A stretch of DNA of 25,714 nucleotides from Ruminococcaceae bacterium UBA6434 (GTDB lineage: Bacteria; Bacillota; Clostridia; Oscillospirales; Acutalibacteraceae): assembly GCA_002437245.1 (NCBI GenBank), contig DJOQ01000002.1, positions 13,217 to 38,930 of the forward strand, in the 5' to 3' direction. The stretch's first letter is position 1. Every line of letters begins with the position of its first letter. Made by a program: the position numbers and the translations under genes. Below the pieces are notes generated by a model. That model did no database searches. It was not told the origin of the DNA and saw only the letters and a program-made list of their open reading frames with translations. Positions 1 to 8,358 of the stretch are shown here, in pieces.

Positions 1-22
1 AGGCTCCCTTGTAAAGGGAGGC
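1..22. repeat. Fragment of the CTCCCTT/AAGGGAG palindromic repeat
   Basis: CTCCCTT at 4-10 pairs with AAGGGAG at 14-20 around a TGTA-type loop. The same hairpin is found in the repeat clusters at 15.3 kb and 24.4 kb. It lies only 11 bases past the stop of the minus-strand antiporter gene, so it may also act as that gene's 3' hairpin. The copy is cut by the window edge, so its full extent is unknown. Confidence 0.7.
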
Positions 23-32
23 AGGGGCAAAA

Positions 33-1232
33 TCAGTCGTTTTTTGCAAGCAATTTTCGATAACTTATATCCATTCCGAAAGCACCGAGAGGCGCCGTAA
101 TAATTATGCCCAAAACGGCAACGGAAAGCACGGTGTTTCCGCACGGCAGTCCGAGACTTGCCGGCACCGAGCCGATTGCCGCCTGTACGGTAGCCTTCGG
201 CAGATATGAAATAATGCAAAAAAGTCTCTCTTTAAAGCTCATAGGTGTTCCGACGAGGCAAACCGTTACGCCGACCGCCCTGAACACCAGCGCTGCCAAT
301 ATCATAATTACGGCTTTTCCGCCTGCGGCAAAGGTGTAGCGAATGTCTACCGCCGCACCCACAAGCACAAACAAAACAACTTCTGCGGCAAGCCAGAGCT
401 TACCGAATTTTTCAGACAGACGTTTTGAAACAATCGGCGTGCTCTTCATTTTAATCACGCACGCCATACTGACAACGGCGAGAAGTCCCGACACCGCAAC
501 ATACTTTTTCACCGCCGTTTCAACGGACATCAGCAAAAAAGCGGTACCCAAAACAACAATGACTTTAATACTGTTGCGCACGAGATGTCTGTGAGAATAT
601 GACGTTTCAAAAAACACGGCAAGCAGCCACCCCGATACCGCTCCTATGGCAACGCCCGTTAAAACGGACAGCGGTATGTTCAAAAATTCCTTGGCGCTTA
701 CGCTGCCGCCCTGCGCCATACTCAAAAACGAAGAAAACAACACAATAACAAAAACATCGTCGCACGAAGCTCCTGCCATAATGAGCTGCGGTATGCTTTT
801 TTCGGTTCCGTATTTTTCCTCCATAAGCTTGACCATTCGCGGAACAACAACCGCAGGCGATACCGCGCTCAAAACCGAACCCACAAGCGCCGCCTCTGTC
901 CGCGTAACTCCGATCAAAGATGGGGCAAGCAAAAAATAGCCCAAAATCTCAAAGCTTGCCGGCACAAACGACATCATCACAGCCGGTCGACCGACTTTTT
1001 TCAGATCCGACAAATCAAGTGACAAGCCCGCCTTTAACAGGATAATTATAAGCGCTATCTGCCTTAACTCGGAGGAAATACCGAGAATTGACGGATCAAG
1101 CAAATCCAAAACATACGGACCGAGAATAATTCCCGTAACAAGCATACCGATTATTCGCGGCAAATGTATTTTTTCGCAAATCGCCGCCGCAGACAGCCCT
1201 ATAAGAAAAACAAGTGCAAGTGATGATATCAT
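33..1232 (-). CDS. Cation:proton antiporter (CPA/NhaP-like), fluoride-riboswitch controlled
   Basis: Integral membrane antiporter of 399 residues, full length for a CPA-type transmembrane domain, with about 11-12 hydrophobic segments and no C-terminal regulatory domain. The family exchanges Na+ or K+ for protons. Visible landmarks are the N-terminal IHLPRIIGMLVTGIILGP segment, SAVSPAVVVPRM near residue 122-133, and GASCDD near 154-159, where the paired Asp residues match the ion-binding acidic pair of electrogenic members. The start is set by GGGAGG at about 1240-1245, eight bases upstream. A fluoride aptamer and a consensus promoter directly precede it. Established knowledge: some fluoride riboswitches lie upstream of Na+/H+ antiporters. 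Inference: the protein helps cells tolerate fluoride, either by exporting it or by correcting ion/pH balance. The transported ion cannot be read from the sequence. Confidence 0.9.
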   Translation of the reverse strand: MISSLALVFLIGLSAAAICEKIHLPRIIGMLVTGIILGPYVLDLLDPSILGISSELRQIALIIILLKAGLSLDLSDLKKVGRPAVMMSFVPASFEILGYFLLAPSLIGVTRTEAALVGSVLSAVSPAVVVPRMVKLMEEKYGTEKSIPQLIMAGASCDDVFVIVLFSSFLSMAQGGSVSAKEFLNIPLSVLTGVAIGAVSGWLLAVFFETSYSHRHLVRNSIKVIVVLGTAFLLMSVETAVKKYVAVSGLLAVVSMACVIKMKSTPIVSKRLSEKFGKLWLAAEVVLFVLVGAAVDIRYTFAAGGKAVIMILAALVFRAVGVTVCLVGTPMSFKERLFCIISYLPKATVQAAIGSVPASLGLPCGNTVLSVAVLGIIITAPLGAFGMDISYRKLLAKND

Positions 1233-1279
1233 AAAAAATCCTCCCTAAGCGCAGAAAAGCCGATGTCTCCTGCATACAT

Positions 1280-1346
1280 AATGCAGAAGTCATCAGCCGA
1301 AAACAGCGGTTTTAGCGTCAGCTACGGGAGAACCTCATTCCCTTGA
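1280..1346 (-). promoter_or_regulatory. Fluoride riboswitch (crcB motif)
   Basis: Read on the minus strand, GGGA-AUGAGGUUC-UCCC forms the first stem and loop (1326-1342). It is followed by an ACCGC...CGG stem and the signature GGCUGAUGACUUCUGC (about 1282-1297). GAGGU in the loop can form the expected pseudoknot with ACUUC. A short UAGC/GCUA hairpin (1312-1323) is inserted between the two stems. The order and wording match the crcB aptamer known from fluoride-responsive genes. It starts just after the predicted transcription start and ends about 50 bases before the antiporter start. I see no clear terminator. A GGGAG in the ribosome site (1241-1245) could pair with CUCCC of the aptamer (1326-1330), which would fit translational control, but that is inference. 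Confidence 0.9.
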
Positions 1347-1350
1347 GCAG

Positions 1351-1380
1351 ATTATAACATCAAAATTATGTCGCTGTCAA
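1351..1380 (-). promoter_or_regulatory. Sigma-A promoter of the riboswitch-antiporter unit
   Basis: On the minus strand TTGACA (1375-1380) and TATAAT (1351-1356) are both perfect consensus, separated by 18 bases. The predicted start falls around 1344, at the first base of the fluoride aptamer. Confidence 0.85.
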
Positions 1381-1441
1381 ATATTTGTTTCGGGTGATTT
1401 CCGAGAGTTACATTTTCTTTATGCGCCGAAGTCATTTCTTA

Positions 1442-2146
1442 TTATACCGGATTTTGCACGGCGAATTTTTGCTTCTTTTTCAGTCTTTGCCAGCTCACAA
1501 AGCCATATATATCGTTTACCAAAAAGACCGTGAAGCACACAATCACCGAAATATACCGCTTGTCATAAATGCTTGCCAAGGTCCAAAGGACTATAAGGAC
1601 AACATCGTTTGCGGCATATGCCAATCCGAAATACGAACTTCGCCTAAACGTCAGGTGCACGGCGAGGAAGCTGGTTGTTACGGATATTGTGCTCGGAATA
1701 AGATTTGCCGTATTAAAATATTTCAGCACGAAATAAAAACCGGTTGTGATAACCGCAGCGGCAAAAAACATAAGGACGATTTCCGTTTTGGTAATCGAAT
1801 TCACCTTAACCTCGGAGCGTTTACCGTTGTACGGGTGTCTGAGCCACGAAATCAGCGCAAAAATCGCCATGGGCATTGTCATTCCGAGGTACGTTATCAT
1901 TTCTCCGTAATATGAAAAGGTGTACGATATGATGCCGTACATCAGGCTGAACACAATCATCAAAAGCTGCCCTATGGGATTGCCTTTTGCGTTTATGAGG
2001 ATTGACGTCACACCTATAAGCGAAGCCGCGAGGGTCAAAAAGCCGTTTCCGCCCAAAATACAAAAGGACCCGATAATTAAAATCACGGAAGAAACCCACA
2101 ATATCAATTCGCCCTTTGAAAAATAATTCACTACTTTCTTTAACAT
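1442..2146 (-). CDS. pnuC: PnuC-family nicotinamide riboside/vitamin transporter
   Basis: Membrane protein of 234 residues with about 7-8 hydrophobic segments, the normal size for PnuC. It takes up nicotinamide riboside by facilitated diffusion for NAD synthesis. Diagnostic stretches are GNPIGQLLMIVFSLMYGI, YYGEMITYLGMTMPMAIFALISWLR and the C-terminal NDIYGFVSWQRLKKKQ, which carries the NDxYGFxxW signature. I chose the start at 2146 because GGAGG lies at 2152-2156. An in-frame ATG 33 bases upstream falls inside the leader terminator hairpin and lacks a ribosome site. Related PnuT/PnuX proteins carry thiamine or riboflavin, so the exact vitamin is inferred. The gene has its own promoter and leader. 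Confidence 0.88.
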   Translation of the reverse strand: MLKKVVNYFSKGELILWVSSVILIIGSFCILGGNGFLTLAASLIGVTSILINAKGNPIGQLLMIVFSLMYGIISYTFSYYGEMITYLGMTMPMAIFALISWLRHPYNGKRSEVKVNSITKTEIVLMFFAAAVITTGFYFVLKYFNTANLIPSTISVTTSFLAVHLTFRRSSYFGLAYAANDVVLIVLWTLASIYDKRYISVIVCFTVFLVNDIYGFVSWQRLKKKQKFAVQNPV

Positions 2147-2159
2147 AAAAACCTCCGAC

Positions 2160-2216
2160 AAAAAAGCACCCGTGAACACATCTTCAAAGACCTAACGATG
2201 TGTTTACGTGTGCTTT
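2160..2216 (-). terminator. Leader terminator/attenuator upstream of pnuC
   Basis: On the minus strand a ~20-bp stem (2197-2216 with 2163-2182, two mismatches) is followed by a run of U (2160-2165), immediately before the pnuC GGAGG. A terminator between promoter and gene implies conditional read-through. A competing GUGU/ACAC pairing can be drawn on the 5' arm. Confidence 0.75.
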
Positions 2217-2223
2217 GACACTT

Positions 2224-2292
2224 TTCTACCCGGTGGCAGAATATTTTTAATTACAGTAAGCGCAGCATATCACTTTAAAACGCCCGTGTCAA
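2224..2292 (-). promoter_or_regulatory. pnuC promoter and upstream leader hairpin
   Basis: On the minus strand TTGACA (2287-2292) and TATGCT (2264-2269) are spaced by 17 bases. The transcribed leader first forms a 7-bp hairpin, UUCUGCC with GGGUAGAA (2224-2241), and then the terminator at 2160-2216. I do not recognise the leader as any riboswitch class I know well (not TPP, FMN or preQ1-I). Confidence 0.6.
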
Positions 2293-2364
2293 CAGTTTTT
2301 CTGTATATCGGCATTACTTGCGGCGATATAAAAGCTAATCGTGAGCGGACGGGTTTCGATATAC

Positions 2365-2395
2365 AAAAGCCCCCTGCCGATTGCGCGGCAGAGGG
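2365..2395 (-). terminator. Rho-independent terminator of ppdK
   Basis: On the minus strand CCCTCTGCCG (2386-2395) pairs with CGGCAGGGGG (2370-2379), followed by UUUU. It lies 60 bases beyond the ppdK stop and upstream of the pnuC promoter, so the two genes are separate units. Confidence 0.85.
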
Positions 2396-2455
2396 TTTGA
2401 TTCAGAGCCGAATCGGAACTTTTAAATCATTCCGATTTTTATATATCCGCCCTTA

Positions 2456-5089
2456 TTATTTGTTCTTTTCTGCAATTGCAGCCTGTGCAGCAGCAAGGCG
2501 AGCAATCGGAACACGGAACGGTGAGCAAGATACATAGTCGAGGCCGATCTTATGGCAGAACTCAACGGAAGACGGGTCGCCGCCGTGCTCACCGCAGATA
2601 CCGCAGTGAAGTGACGGACGGGTAGCTTTACCGTTCTTAACAGCCATTTCCATGAGCTGGCCTACGCCGACCTGGTCGAGCTTAGCAAACGGATCACTCT
2701 CAAATATCTTCTTGTCATAGTAAGCGCCGAGGAACTTACCTGCGTCGTCACGGCTGAAGCCGTAAGTCATCTGAGTAAGGTCGTTGGTGCCGAAGCAGAA
2801 GAACTCGGCTTCCTTAGCGATGTCGCCTGCGGTAAGAGCTGCACGCGGAATCTCTATCATGGTACCTACTTCATACTTCATATCGGAGCCGGCAGCTGCG
2901 ATTTCTGCGTCTGCGGTCTCAACAACAATATCCTTAACATATTTAAGCTCTTTTGCATCGCATGCAAGCGGAATCATGATCTCGGGAGCAACGGTCCAAT
3001 CCGGATGCTTCTTCTGAACATTGATAGCGGCACGGATAACAGCCTTAGTCTGCATCTTTGCGATTTCCGGATAGGTTACTGCAAGACGAAGTCCGCGGTG
3101 ACCCATCATCGGGTTGAACTCGTGAAGAGAAGCGATGATAGCTTTGATCTGCTCAACGGTCTTGCCCTGAGCGTCTGCAAGCTTCTTGATGTCGGCTTCT
3201 TCTGTGGGAACGAACTCATGAAGAGGCGGATCGAGGAAACGAATGGTTACCGGGCAGCCTTCAAGTGCTTCATAGAGCTTTTCAAAGTCGCCCTGCTGAT
3301 AAGGAAGAATCTTATCAAGAGCAGCTTCTCTCTCTTCTACTGTATCGGAGCAAATCATCTCTCTGAATGCGGCAATTCTGTCCTCTTCAAAGAACATATG
3401 CTCTGTACGGCAAAGACCGATGCCCTCGGCGCCGAGCTCTCTTGCCTTCTTAGCGTCAGCCGGAGTATCTGCATTGGTGCGAACCTTGAGGGTTCTGTAC
3501 TTATCAGCCCAGCCCATTATTCTGCCGAATGTGCCGGCTATGGTAGCGTCAACAGTCGGGATAATGCCCTCATAGATGTTACCTGTAGAGCCGTCTATTG
3601 AAATGTAGTCGCCCTCGTGGAACTCTTTGCCTGCGAGAGTGAACTTCTTATTTTCTTCGTCCATATCGATGGCGGTGCAGCCGGATACGCAGCAAGTACC
3701 CATACCGCGTGCAACAACGGCAGCGTGTGAAGTCATACCGCCGCGAACGGTGAGAATACCCTGAGAAGCCTTCATACCGGTGATGTCCTCGGGAGAGGTC
3801 TCAAGACGAACAAGAACAACCTTTTCGCCTCTCTCATTCCACTTTTCTGCGTCTTCTGCAGTGAATACGATCTTACCGCAAGCAGCGCCGGGAGAAGCAC
3901 CGAGGCCCTTGCCGAGCGGAGTAGCCGCTTTAAGAGCTGCTGCGTCAAACTGCGGGTGAAGAAGAGTATCGAGGTTACGCGGGTCGATCATAGCAACTGC
4001 TTCTTCCTCGGTTCTCATACCCTCGTCAACGAGGTCGCATGCAATCTTAAGAGCTGCCTGAGCGGTTCTCTTACCGTTTCTGGTCTGAAGCATATAAAGC
4101 TTGCCGTGCTCAACGGTGAACTCCATATCCTGCATATCTCTGTAATGGTCCTCAAGGGTCTTGCAAACCTTTTTAAACTCTGCAAATGCTTCGGGGAACT
4201 TCTGCTCCATCTCGGTGATGTGCATAGGAGTACGAACGCCTGCAACAACGTCCTCGCCCTGAGCGTTTGTAAGGAACTCACCGAAGAGGCCCTTAGCGCC
4301 GGTAGCCGGGTCACGTGTGAATGCAACGCCTGTGCCGCAGTCATCACCCATGTTACCGAATGCCATTGACTGTACGTTAACGGCAGTACCCCATGAATAC
4401 GGGATATCGTTATCACGACGATAAACATTTGCACGGGGGTTGTCCCATGAACGGAAAACAGCTTTGATAGCGCCCATAAGCTGCTCTTTGGGATCGTTCG
4501 GGAAGTCCTCGCCTATCTTAGCTTTATACTCTGCCTTGAACTGCATAGCGAGCTTTTTAAGGTCATCGGCGTCAAGCTCTACGTCCTGAGTTACGCCCTT
4601 TTCCTTTTTCATTTCGTCTATAAGCTGCTCAAAATATTTCTTGCCGACTTCCATAACAACGTCGGAATACATCTGAATGAATCTTCTGTAGCAGTCCCAA
4701 GCCCATCTCGGATTGCCTGACATTTCGGCAATGGTGTTAACAACTTCTTCATTAAGACCGAGGTTGAGGATGGTGTCCATCATACCGGGCATTGAAGCGC
4801 GCGCACCGGAACGAACCGATACGAGAAGCGGATTTTTCTTATCGCCGAACTTTTTGCCGGTGATGCCTTCCATCTTTACGATGTACTCGTTTATTTCAGC
4901 CATGATCTCGGGATTGATCTCGCGGCCGTCCTCATAATACTGAGTACAAGCTTCTGTTGTGATAGTGAAGCCCTGCGGTACCGGAAGACCGATGTTGGTC
5001 ATTTCGGCAAGGTTTGCGCCTTTACCGCCGAGGAGCTCACGCATGTTAGCATTACCCTCTGAAAAAAGGTAGCAATACTTTTTTGCCAT
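2456..5089 (-). CDS. ppdK: Pyruvate, phosphate dikinase
   Basis: Cytoplasmic enzyme that interconverts pyruvate + ATP + Pi and phosphoenolpyruvate + AMP + PPi. In Clostridia it serves PPi-linked glycolysis. The 877 residues equal the usual bacterial length. Order: N-terminal ATP-grasp nucleotide-binding region (GGKGANLAEM near 21-30, SVRSGARASMPGMMDT near 91-106), the central swivelling phosphohistidine domain with GGMTSHAAVVARGMG and catalytic His455, and the C-terminal PEP/pyruvate barrel with HCGICGEHGG and catalytic Cys832. His455 has the same number as in the Clostridium symbiosum enzyme, and Cys832 is one off its Cys831. The start at 5089 is set by GGAGG at 5098-5102; an in-frame ATG 15 bases upstream overlaps that ribosome site. 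It is monocistronic, with a terminator after it. Confidence 0.98.
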   Translation of the reverse strand: MAKKYCYLFSEGNANMRELLGGKGANLAEMTNIGLPVPQGFTITTEACTQYYEDGREINPEIMAEINEYIVKMEGITGKKFGDKKNPLLVSVRSGARASMPGMMDTILNLGLNEEVVNTIAEMSGNPRWAWDCYRRFIQMYSDVVMEVGKKYFEQLIDEMKKEKGVTQDVELDADDLKKLAMQFKAEYKAKIGEDFPNDPKEQLMGAIKAVFRSWDNPRANVYRRDNDIPYSWGTAVNVQSMAFGNMGDDCGTGVAFTRDPATGAKGLFGEFLTNAQGEDVVAGVRTPMHITEMEQKFPEAFAEFKKVCKTLEDHYRDMQDMEFTVEHGKLYMLQTRNGKRTAQAALKIACDLVDEGMRTEEEAVAMIDPRNLDTLLHPQFDAAALKAATPLGKGLGASPGAACGKIVFTAEDAEKWNERGEKVVLVRLETSPEDITGMKASQGILTVRGGMTSHAAVVARGMGTCCVSGCTAIDMDEENKKFTLAGKEFHEGDYISIDGSTGNIYEGIIPTVDATIAGTFGRIMGWADKYRTLKVRTNADTPADAKKARELGAEGIGLCRTEHMFFEEDRIAAFREMICSDTVEEREAALDKILPYQQGDFEKLYEALEGCPVTIRFLDPPLHEFVPTEEADIKKLADAQGKTVEQIKAIIASLHEFNPMMGHRGLRLAVTYPEIAKMQTKAVIRAAINVQKKHPDWTVAPEIMIPLACDAKELKYVKDIVVETADAEIAAAGSDMKYEVGTMIEIPRAALTAGDIAKEAEFFCFGTNDLTQMTYGFSRDDAGKFLGAYYDKKIFESDPFAKLDQVGVGQLMEMAVKNGKATRPSLHCGICGEHGGDPSSVEFCHKIGLDYVSCSPFRVPIARLAAAQAAIAEKNK

Positions 5090-5168
5090 TGAGAATACCT
5101 CCAATTATAAATTACAGTGTTAATGGCTGCCCGCGCCGAAAAGCTGTGGGCATTATAAACCGCTTGAT

Positions 5169-5197
5169 ATTATAACAGAAAAAATACGGCATTTCCA
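5169..5197 (-). promoter_or_regulatory. Possible ppdK promoter
   Basis: On the minus strand TATAAT (5169-5174) is a perfect -10, with TGGAAA (5192-5197, four of six consensus bases) 17 bases upstream. This gives a leader of about 75 bases with no recognised riboswitch. Confidence 0.5.
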
Positions 5198-5322
5198 TAG
5201 TTTTTGCGAATTTTTTGTATTTCGGCGAAATAAATTAAGCACAAAATATAATTTTGAGCATTTTAGGGAAAAATATGCAAGTTTTACGCCGCTTTTTTGC
5301 GGATAAACACCGCAGGCAAGCG

Positions 5323-5357
5323 AAAAGGGACCGTAAAAGATTGTCTTTTACAGTCCC
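5323..5357 (-). terminator. Terminator of the dockerin hydrolase gene
   Basis: On the minus strand GGGACTGTAAAAGA (5344-5357) pairs with TCTTTTACGGTCCC (5327-5340) across a 3-base loop and runs into UUUU. It starts 13 bases beyond the hydrolase stop. Confidence 0.9.
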
Positions 5358-5370
5358 CGTCGGGATAAAA

Positions 5371-7092
5371 TTATGCAAGACCCGCGTACATCTTTAAGAT
5401 ATACTCTGCGTCAAATGTTGAAATGTCGCCGCTGCGGTTTGCGTCCGCAACATATTTTGCCGTGGGAGAGAGCTCCTCCATACCGTTTACGTATCTGAGA
5501 GCGAGCCTTGAGTCAACGGGCGTTATGCTTCCGTCAAGATCCACGTCGCCGAACTTCGCCGTTAGCGGAGCTACGTAATGGGATACTCTGTTATAGACAA
5601 GGAACTGAGGATATTCGCCCCATGTGTCAACAGTCGGCTGTGTTTTTGCCGTCATTGCCCTCATATAAAGCTCGCAGCCGTTTTTGCGGTAGTCAAACAT
5701 AGAATGGCCGTAGTTCTTTACGAACCAGGTGCTCTCGGGAAGCATACAGGTTGAGGCGTCGATAATGCCGTCCTCGGAAAGGTGGTTGTGATTTTTATCG
5801 TTCGCCTGAACATAATTGTCGCCGAGAGTTGTTTTGAGACGGGCGCATGTGGCGCCGCCGCTTGTGCGGTTGGTCTCTATAACTCCGTCGCTCGTGTAAT
5901 CTGCGGCAGGTGAAAACGGCGGCATATAAAGATTGTAGTTTGAGAATATGCAAACCGTGGTTCCGCTCGCCTGAGCATTTTTAAGGGTTGAAGAAATATT
6001 TGCCTGTATACCGTGTATCTCGTCTATTTTTTTCTCAAAGGTCGCCCAGTTGGCAGCTATCGCAGAGGCGGACGCGCCGTTTTGCTGCTGATTTTTCTCC
6101 ATATACGCCTTCATTGTGGCTTTGGCATCGGTGTAATATTCGTCCGGCACAAACGCCCACAGGCTCGGTGTGTAGCCGAACCCCGAGACAAGGCACTCGG
6201 TATAAATGCGGTCCTTATAAGTTCTGCCGCTGCCGTCGGGAAGCTCCGTCGCGAGGAAGCCCTCAAGTTTCGGCACTACAAGCTCCAAAAGCTTTAATGT
6301 GTCAAGAACCTTGCCGAGAGTATCGGAATTTAAATTTTGATTTATATACGGAATAAGCTCGTCTGCGCCTACGGCTATGTCACCGTTAAAGAGATAGCCT
6401 ACCATATCGAGCCCCGTAAATGCGGAATTGAGCATGGTTATGTTTGAAACATCGTCGTAGCCGTAAAGACCGATATATGAAGCGAGAACCGCTCCGCCCA
6501 TACTGTGACCGGCAAGCGATACCTTATCGACGTGCTTATCCGCTTTGATTTTTTGAACATATGTGTTTATATCCGCAGCAAGCTCCTGCATGGATTTATG
6601 CCAGGTAAGGCCGTAAAGGTAAACATTGTCTGCCCCCACCTCATCAACACAGGCATCAACCAAATCATTGTCAAAAACATTCGGATTTGTAACTTCATCA
6701 ATGCCGTAGTAAGACACCGGCTCCGTATATTGGCTGATAACCTTGACATCGGCGTGCTTCACCGTGCCGTCGGGATTGCACGAAACCGGCTCAAAAAGAT
6801 TGTTTGCAATTTCCACAATTCCCGTGCAAAAAGTCTCGTAGTCGCCTTTAAGGAATGCCCCGAGCGGAGATACAGCGTTTTTTGCCACCTCGATTATTGT
6901 GTCCTGTGAAGGCGGCCAAACCTTGTTGCCATCACCGTCAACCATTACGTATTCGCCAAAACCCGCTATAAGAAGAATAGGTGTGACCTTATCATCTTCC
7001 GGCTCGGCAGCCACCGCGGGAACAAAGCAAAGAATTGTCATGGTCAGCGCCAAAAACACGCTGACAAGCTTTTTCATCCTGTTTTTTGACAT
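5371..7092 (-). CDS. Secreted lipase-like alpha/beta hydrolase with C-terminal dockerin
   Basis: The 573-residue protein begins with a Sec signal peptide (basic MSKNRMKK, hydrophobic core to about residue 25, cleavage near AVAA). An alpha/beta hydrolase domain follows: TPILLIAGFGE near 37-47 and the nucleophile elbow GHSMGG with Ser197, as in lipases and acyl esterases. A late GHSMFDY segment may supply the catalytic His. Residues 514-573 form a dockerin: two calcium loops, DVDLDGSITPVD and DANRSGDISTFD, each followed by a helix. Family knowledge: dockerins plug into cohesins, so the enzyme is probably surface-attached or part of an extracellular complex. Cohesin-like proteins are encoded about 10 kb away. 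The substrate is unknown. The start at 7092 has GGGGAGG about 8 bases upstream; an in-frame ATG at 7077 is less likely. Confidence 0.88.
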   Translation of the reverse strand: MSKNRMKKLVSVFLALTMTILCFVPAVAAEPEDDKVTPILLIAGFGEYVMVDGDGNKVWPPSQDTIIEVAKNAVSPLGAFLKGDYETFCTGIVEIANNLFEPVSCNPDGTVKHADVKVISQYTEPVSYYGIDEVTNPNVFDNDLVDACVDEVGADNVYLYGLTWHKSMQELAADINTYVQKIKADKHVDKVSLAGHSMGGAVLASYIGLYGYDDVSNITMLNSAFTGLDMVGYLFNGDIAVGADELIPYINQNLNSDTLGKVLDTLKLLELVVPKLEGFLATELPDGSGRTYKDRIYTECLVSGFGYTPSLWAFVPDEYYTDAKATMKAYMEKNQQQNGASASAIAANWATFEKKIDEIHGIQANISSTLKNAQASGTTVCIFSNYNLYMPPFSPAADYTSDGVIETNRTSGGATCARLKTTLGDNYVQANDKNHNHLSEDGIIDASTCMLPESTWFVKNYGHSMFDYRKNGCELYMRAMTAKTQPTVDTWGEYPQFLVYNRVSHYVAPLTAKFGDVDLDGSITPVDSRLALRYVNGMEELSPTAKYVADANRSGDISTFDAEYILKMYAGLA

Positions 7093-7125
7093 AATATGTC
7101 CTCCCCAGCTTATACAGTTGAGATA

Positions 7126-7154
7126 ATTTTACCATAATTATATTGATTTTGCAA
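7126..7154 (-). promoter_or_regulatory. Promoter of the dockerin hydrolase gene
   Basis: On the minus strand TTGCAA (7149-7154) and TAAAAT (7126-7131) are spaced by 17 bases, in the 76-base gap after the S1-protein gene. Confidence 0.55.
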
Positions 7155-7168
7155 TAAATATTATATAT

Positions 7169-8098
7169 TTAGCCGGTAAAATCCGTCTCAACCCTTTTGA
7201 TTGACGTTTCCGGCGAATATATCCACCTGTCTATATGACCGTCCTTTATAAAATAATCCGCCGCCGGACTTTTGCCGCTCCCGGAAAAGTAATCCACTAT
7301 GATAAGCTTAATTTTCATCCTTTCGGGATTTATACTTTTTATGTAAACGCCTGCGCTGTCGCCCTCTCGCGGACCCGAGACATACTCGGCAAGCCCTGCG
7401 AGGTTCGGTGCAAGCTCCACGAATATTCCGTACTCCTCCACGGAGCGTATTACTCCGGGGACGGTTTCGCCCGGTGCGAATTTTGAGGCGTTTTCCTCCC
7501 AAGTGCCGAGCAGCTCCTTTTGCGACAATGTTATTCTGCCGTTTTCATCTATCGCTTTCACCACGGCTTTTATATCCTGATTAACCGAAAAGCGGACGCT
7601 CGGATGAGGTATACGCGACACCGAGATACTGTCGATAGGCATAAGCGCCGAAATGCCTGCGCCTATATCGCAAAACGCGCCGAACGGCTCAAGGTGGGTC
7701 ACACGCGCGTCTATTATATCGCCCGGCGTGAGCTTTGTAACATAATTTTCCATGCACTCCTCTTGGAGCTTGCGGCGGCTGAGGAGGGCGAATGTTTCGC
7801 CCTCACCGTTCTCGGAAAATCCCGTTATCACAAAGTCAACGGGTTTATTGACGCGCGATATAACCGCTATATCACGGACCGTGTTATCGCTTATCCCCCT
7901 TGCGCATTCCTCGCGCGGCATAAATCCCTTCATACACTTCAAATCAACGTGCAGATTGTGTTCACGGTCGCAAAGAACCGCGCGCGCTTCGAGAGGTTCT
8001 CCCGAAAGATAAGCATTTTTCAGCTCTGCCGGGCTCAAAAGTTTTTTTCCGATAGCTTCGATATTTCCGCTTGCACCCTCGGGGTAATATTTTTTCAT
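7169..8098 (-). CDS. S1-domain RNA-binding protein
   Basis: Predicted cytoplasmic protein of 309 residues built from S1 (OB-fold) repeats. Residues about 35-112 form a divergent repeat. About 126-195 is a clear one (PGDIIDARVTHLEPFGAFCD, then GRITLSQKEL), and about 208-275 is another (PGETVPGVIRSVEEYGIFVE). The segment after the first repeat (LSRRKLQEE) is the usual S1-to-S1 linker. Proteins of this kind resemble the short ribosomal protein S1 homologues of Firmicutes and bind mRNA, but the low domain number and divergence argue against calling it rpsA. I prefer the start at 8098, which has GGTGAG just upstream; an in-frame ATG at 8116 lacks a ribosome site. I found no convincing promoter in the 260 bases upstream. 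Confidence 0.82.
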   Translation of the reverse strand: MKKYYPEGASGNIEAIGKKLLSPAELKNAYLSGEPLEARAVLCDREHNLHVDLKCMKGFMPREECARGISDNTVRDIAVISRVNKPVDFVITGFSENGEGETFALLSRRKLQEECMENYVTKLTPGDIIDARVTHLEPFGAFCDIGAGISALMPIDSISVSRIPHPSVRFSVNQDIKAVVKAIDENGRITLSQKELLGTWEENASKFAPGETVPGVIRSVEEYGIFVELAPNLAGLAEYVSGPREGDSAGVYIKSINPERMKIKLIIVDYFSGSGKSPAADYFIKDGHIDRWIYSPETSIKRVETDFTG

Positions 8099-8358
8099 AA
8101 TTCTCACCTGTTCCATTTACACTTAAGCAAGAAATCAGCCGCTTAAAGCAATTGCGTCGGGCTCACTCTCGCTTTGCCTGCGCCCTTAAAACAGCTGCGT
8201 TCTCGGTGCAGGTACAACACTATATGTATATGCAGCGGTACTGCGGTTGAGAATTAACGCGCGATTTTATTTTGCCGACAAGCCCCCTCAAGCCCCGAAT
8301 TCGGCTCTGCCGCGAAATAAATCGCACAAAGCAATTCAAATCAAATATGCGGAAAAGC
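8099..8358. other. Gene-free spacer, nothing recognised
   Basis: No coding potential or known RNA was recognised. It must hold the promoter of the S1-domain gene. A weak TATAGT-like -10 is visible near 8220 on the minus strand, but without a good -35. A small GCAG/CTGC hairpin lies near 8232-8244. Confidence 0.4.

Noticed and set aside
1096..1293. 65-codon minus-strand frame over the antiporter start
   Set aside because: It overlaps the riboswitch end and the antiporter in another frame; the antiporter start has a clear ribosome site.
3005..3601. 198-codon plus-strand frame inside ppdK
   Set aside because: It is opposite a fully conserved ppdK reading frame, has no ribosome site, and its product is not recognisable.
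7169..8098. Calling the S1-domain protein ribosomal protein S1 (rpsA)
   Set aside because: Only about three S1 repeats, one divergent, and no typical rpsA neighbours; the general name is safer.
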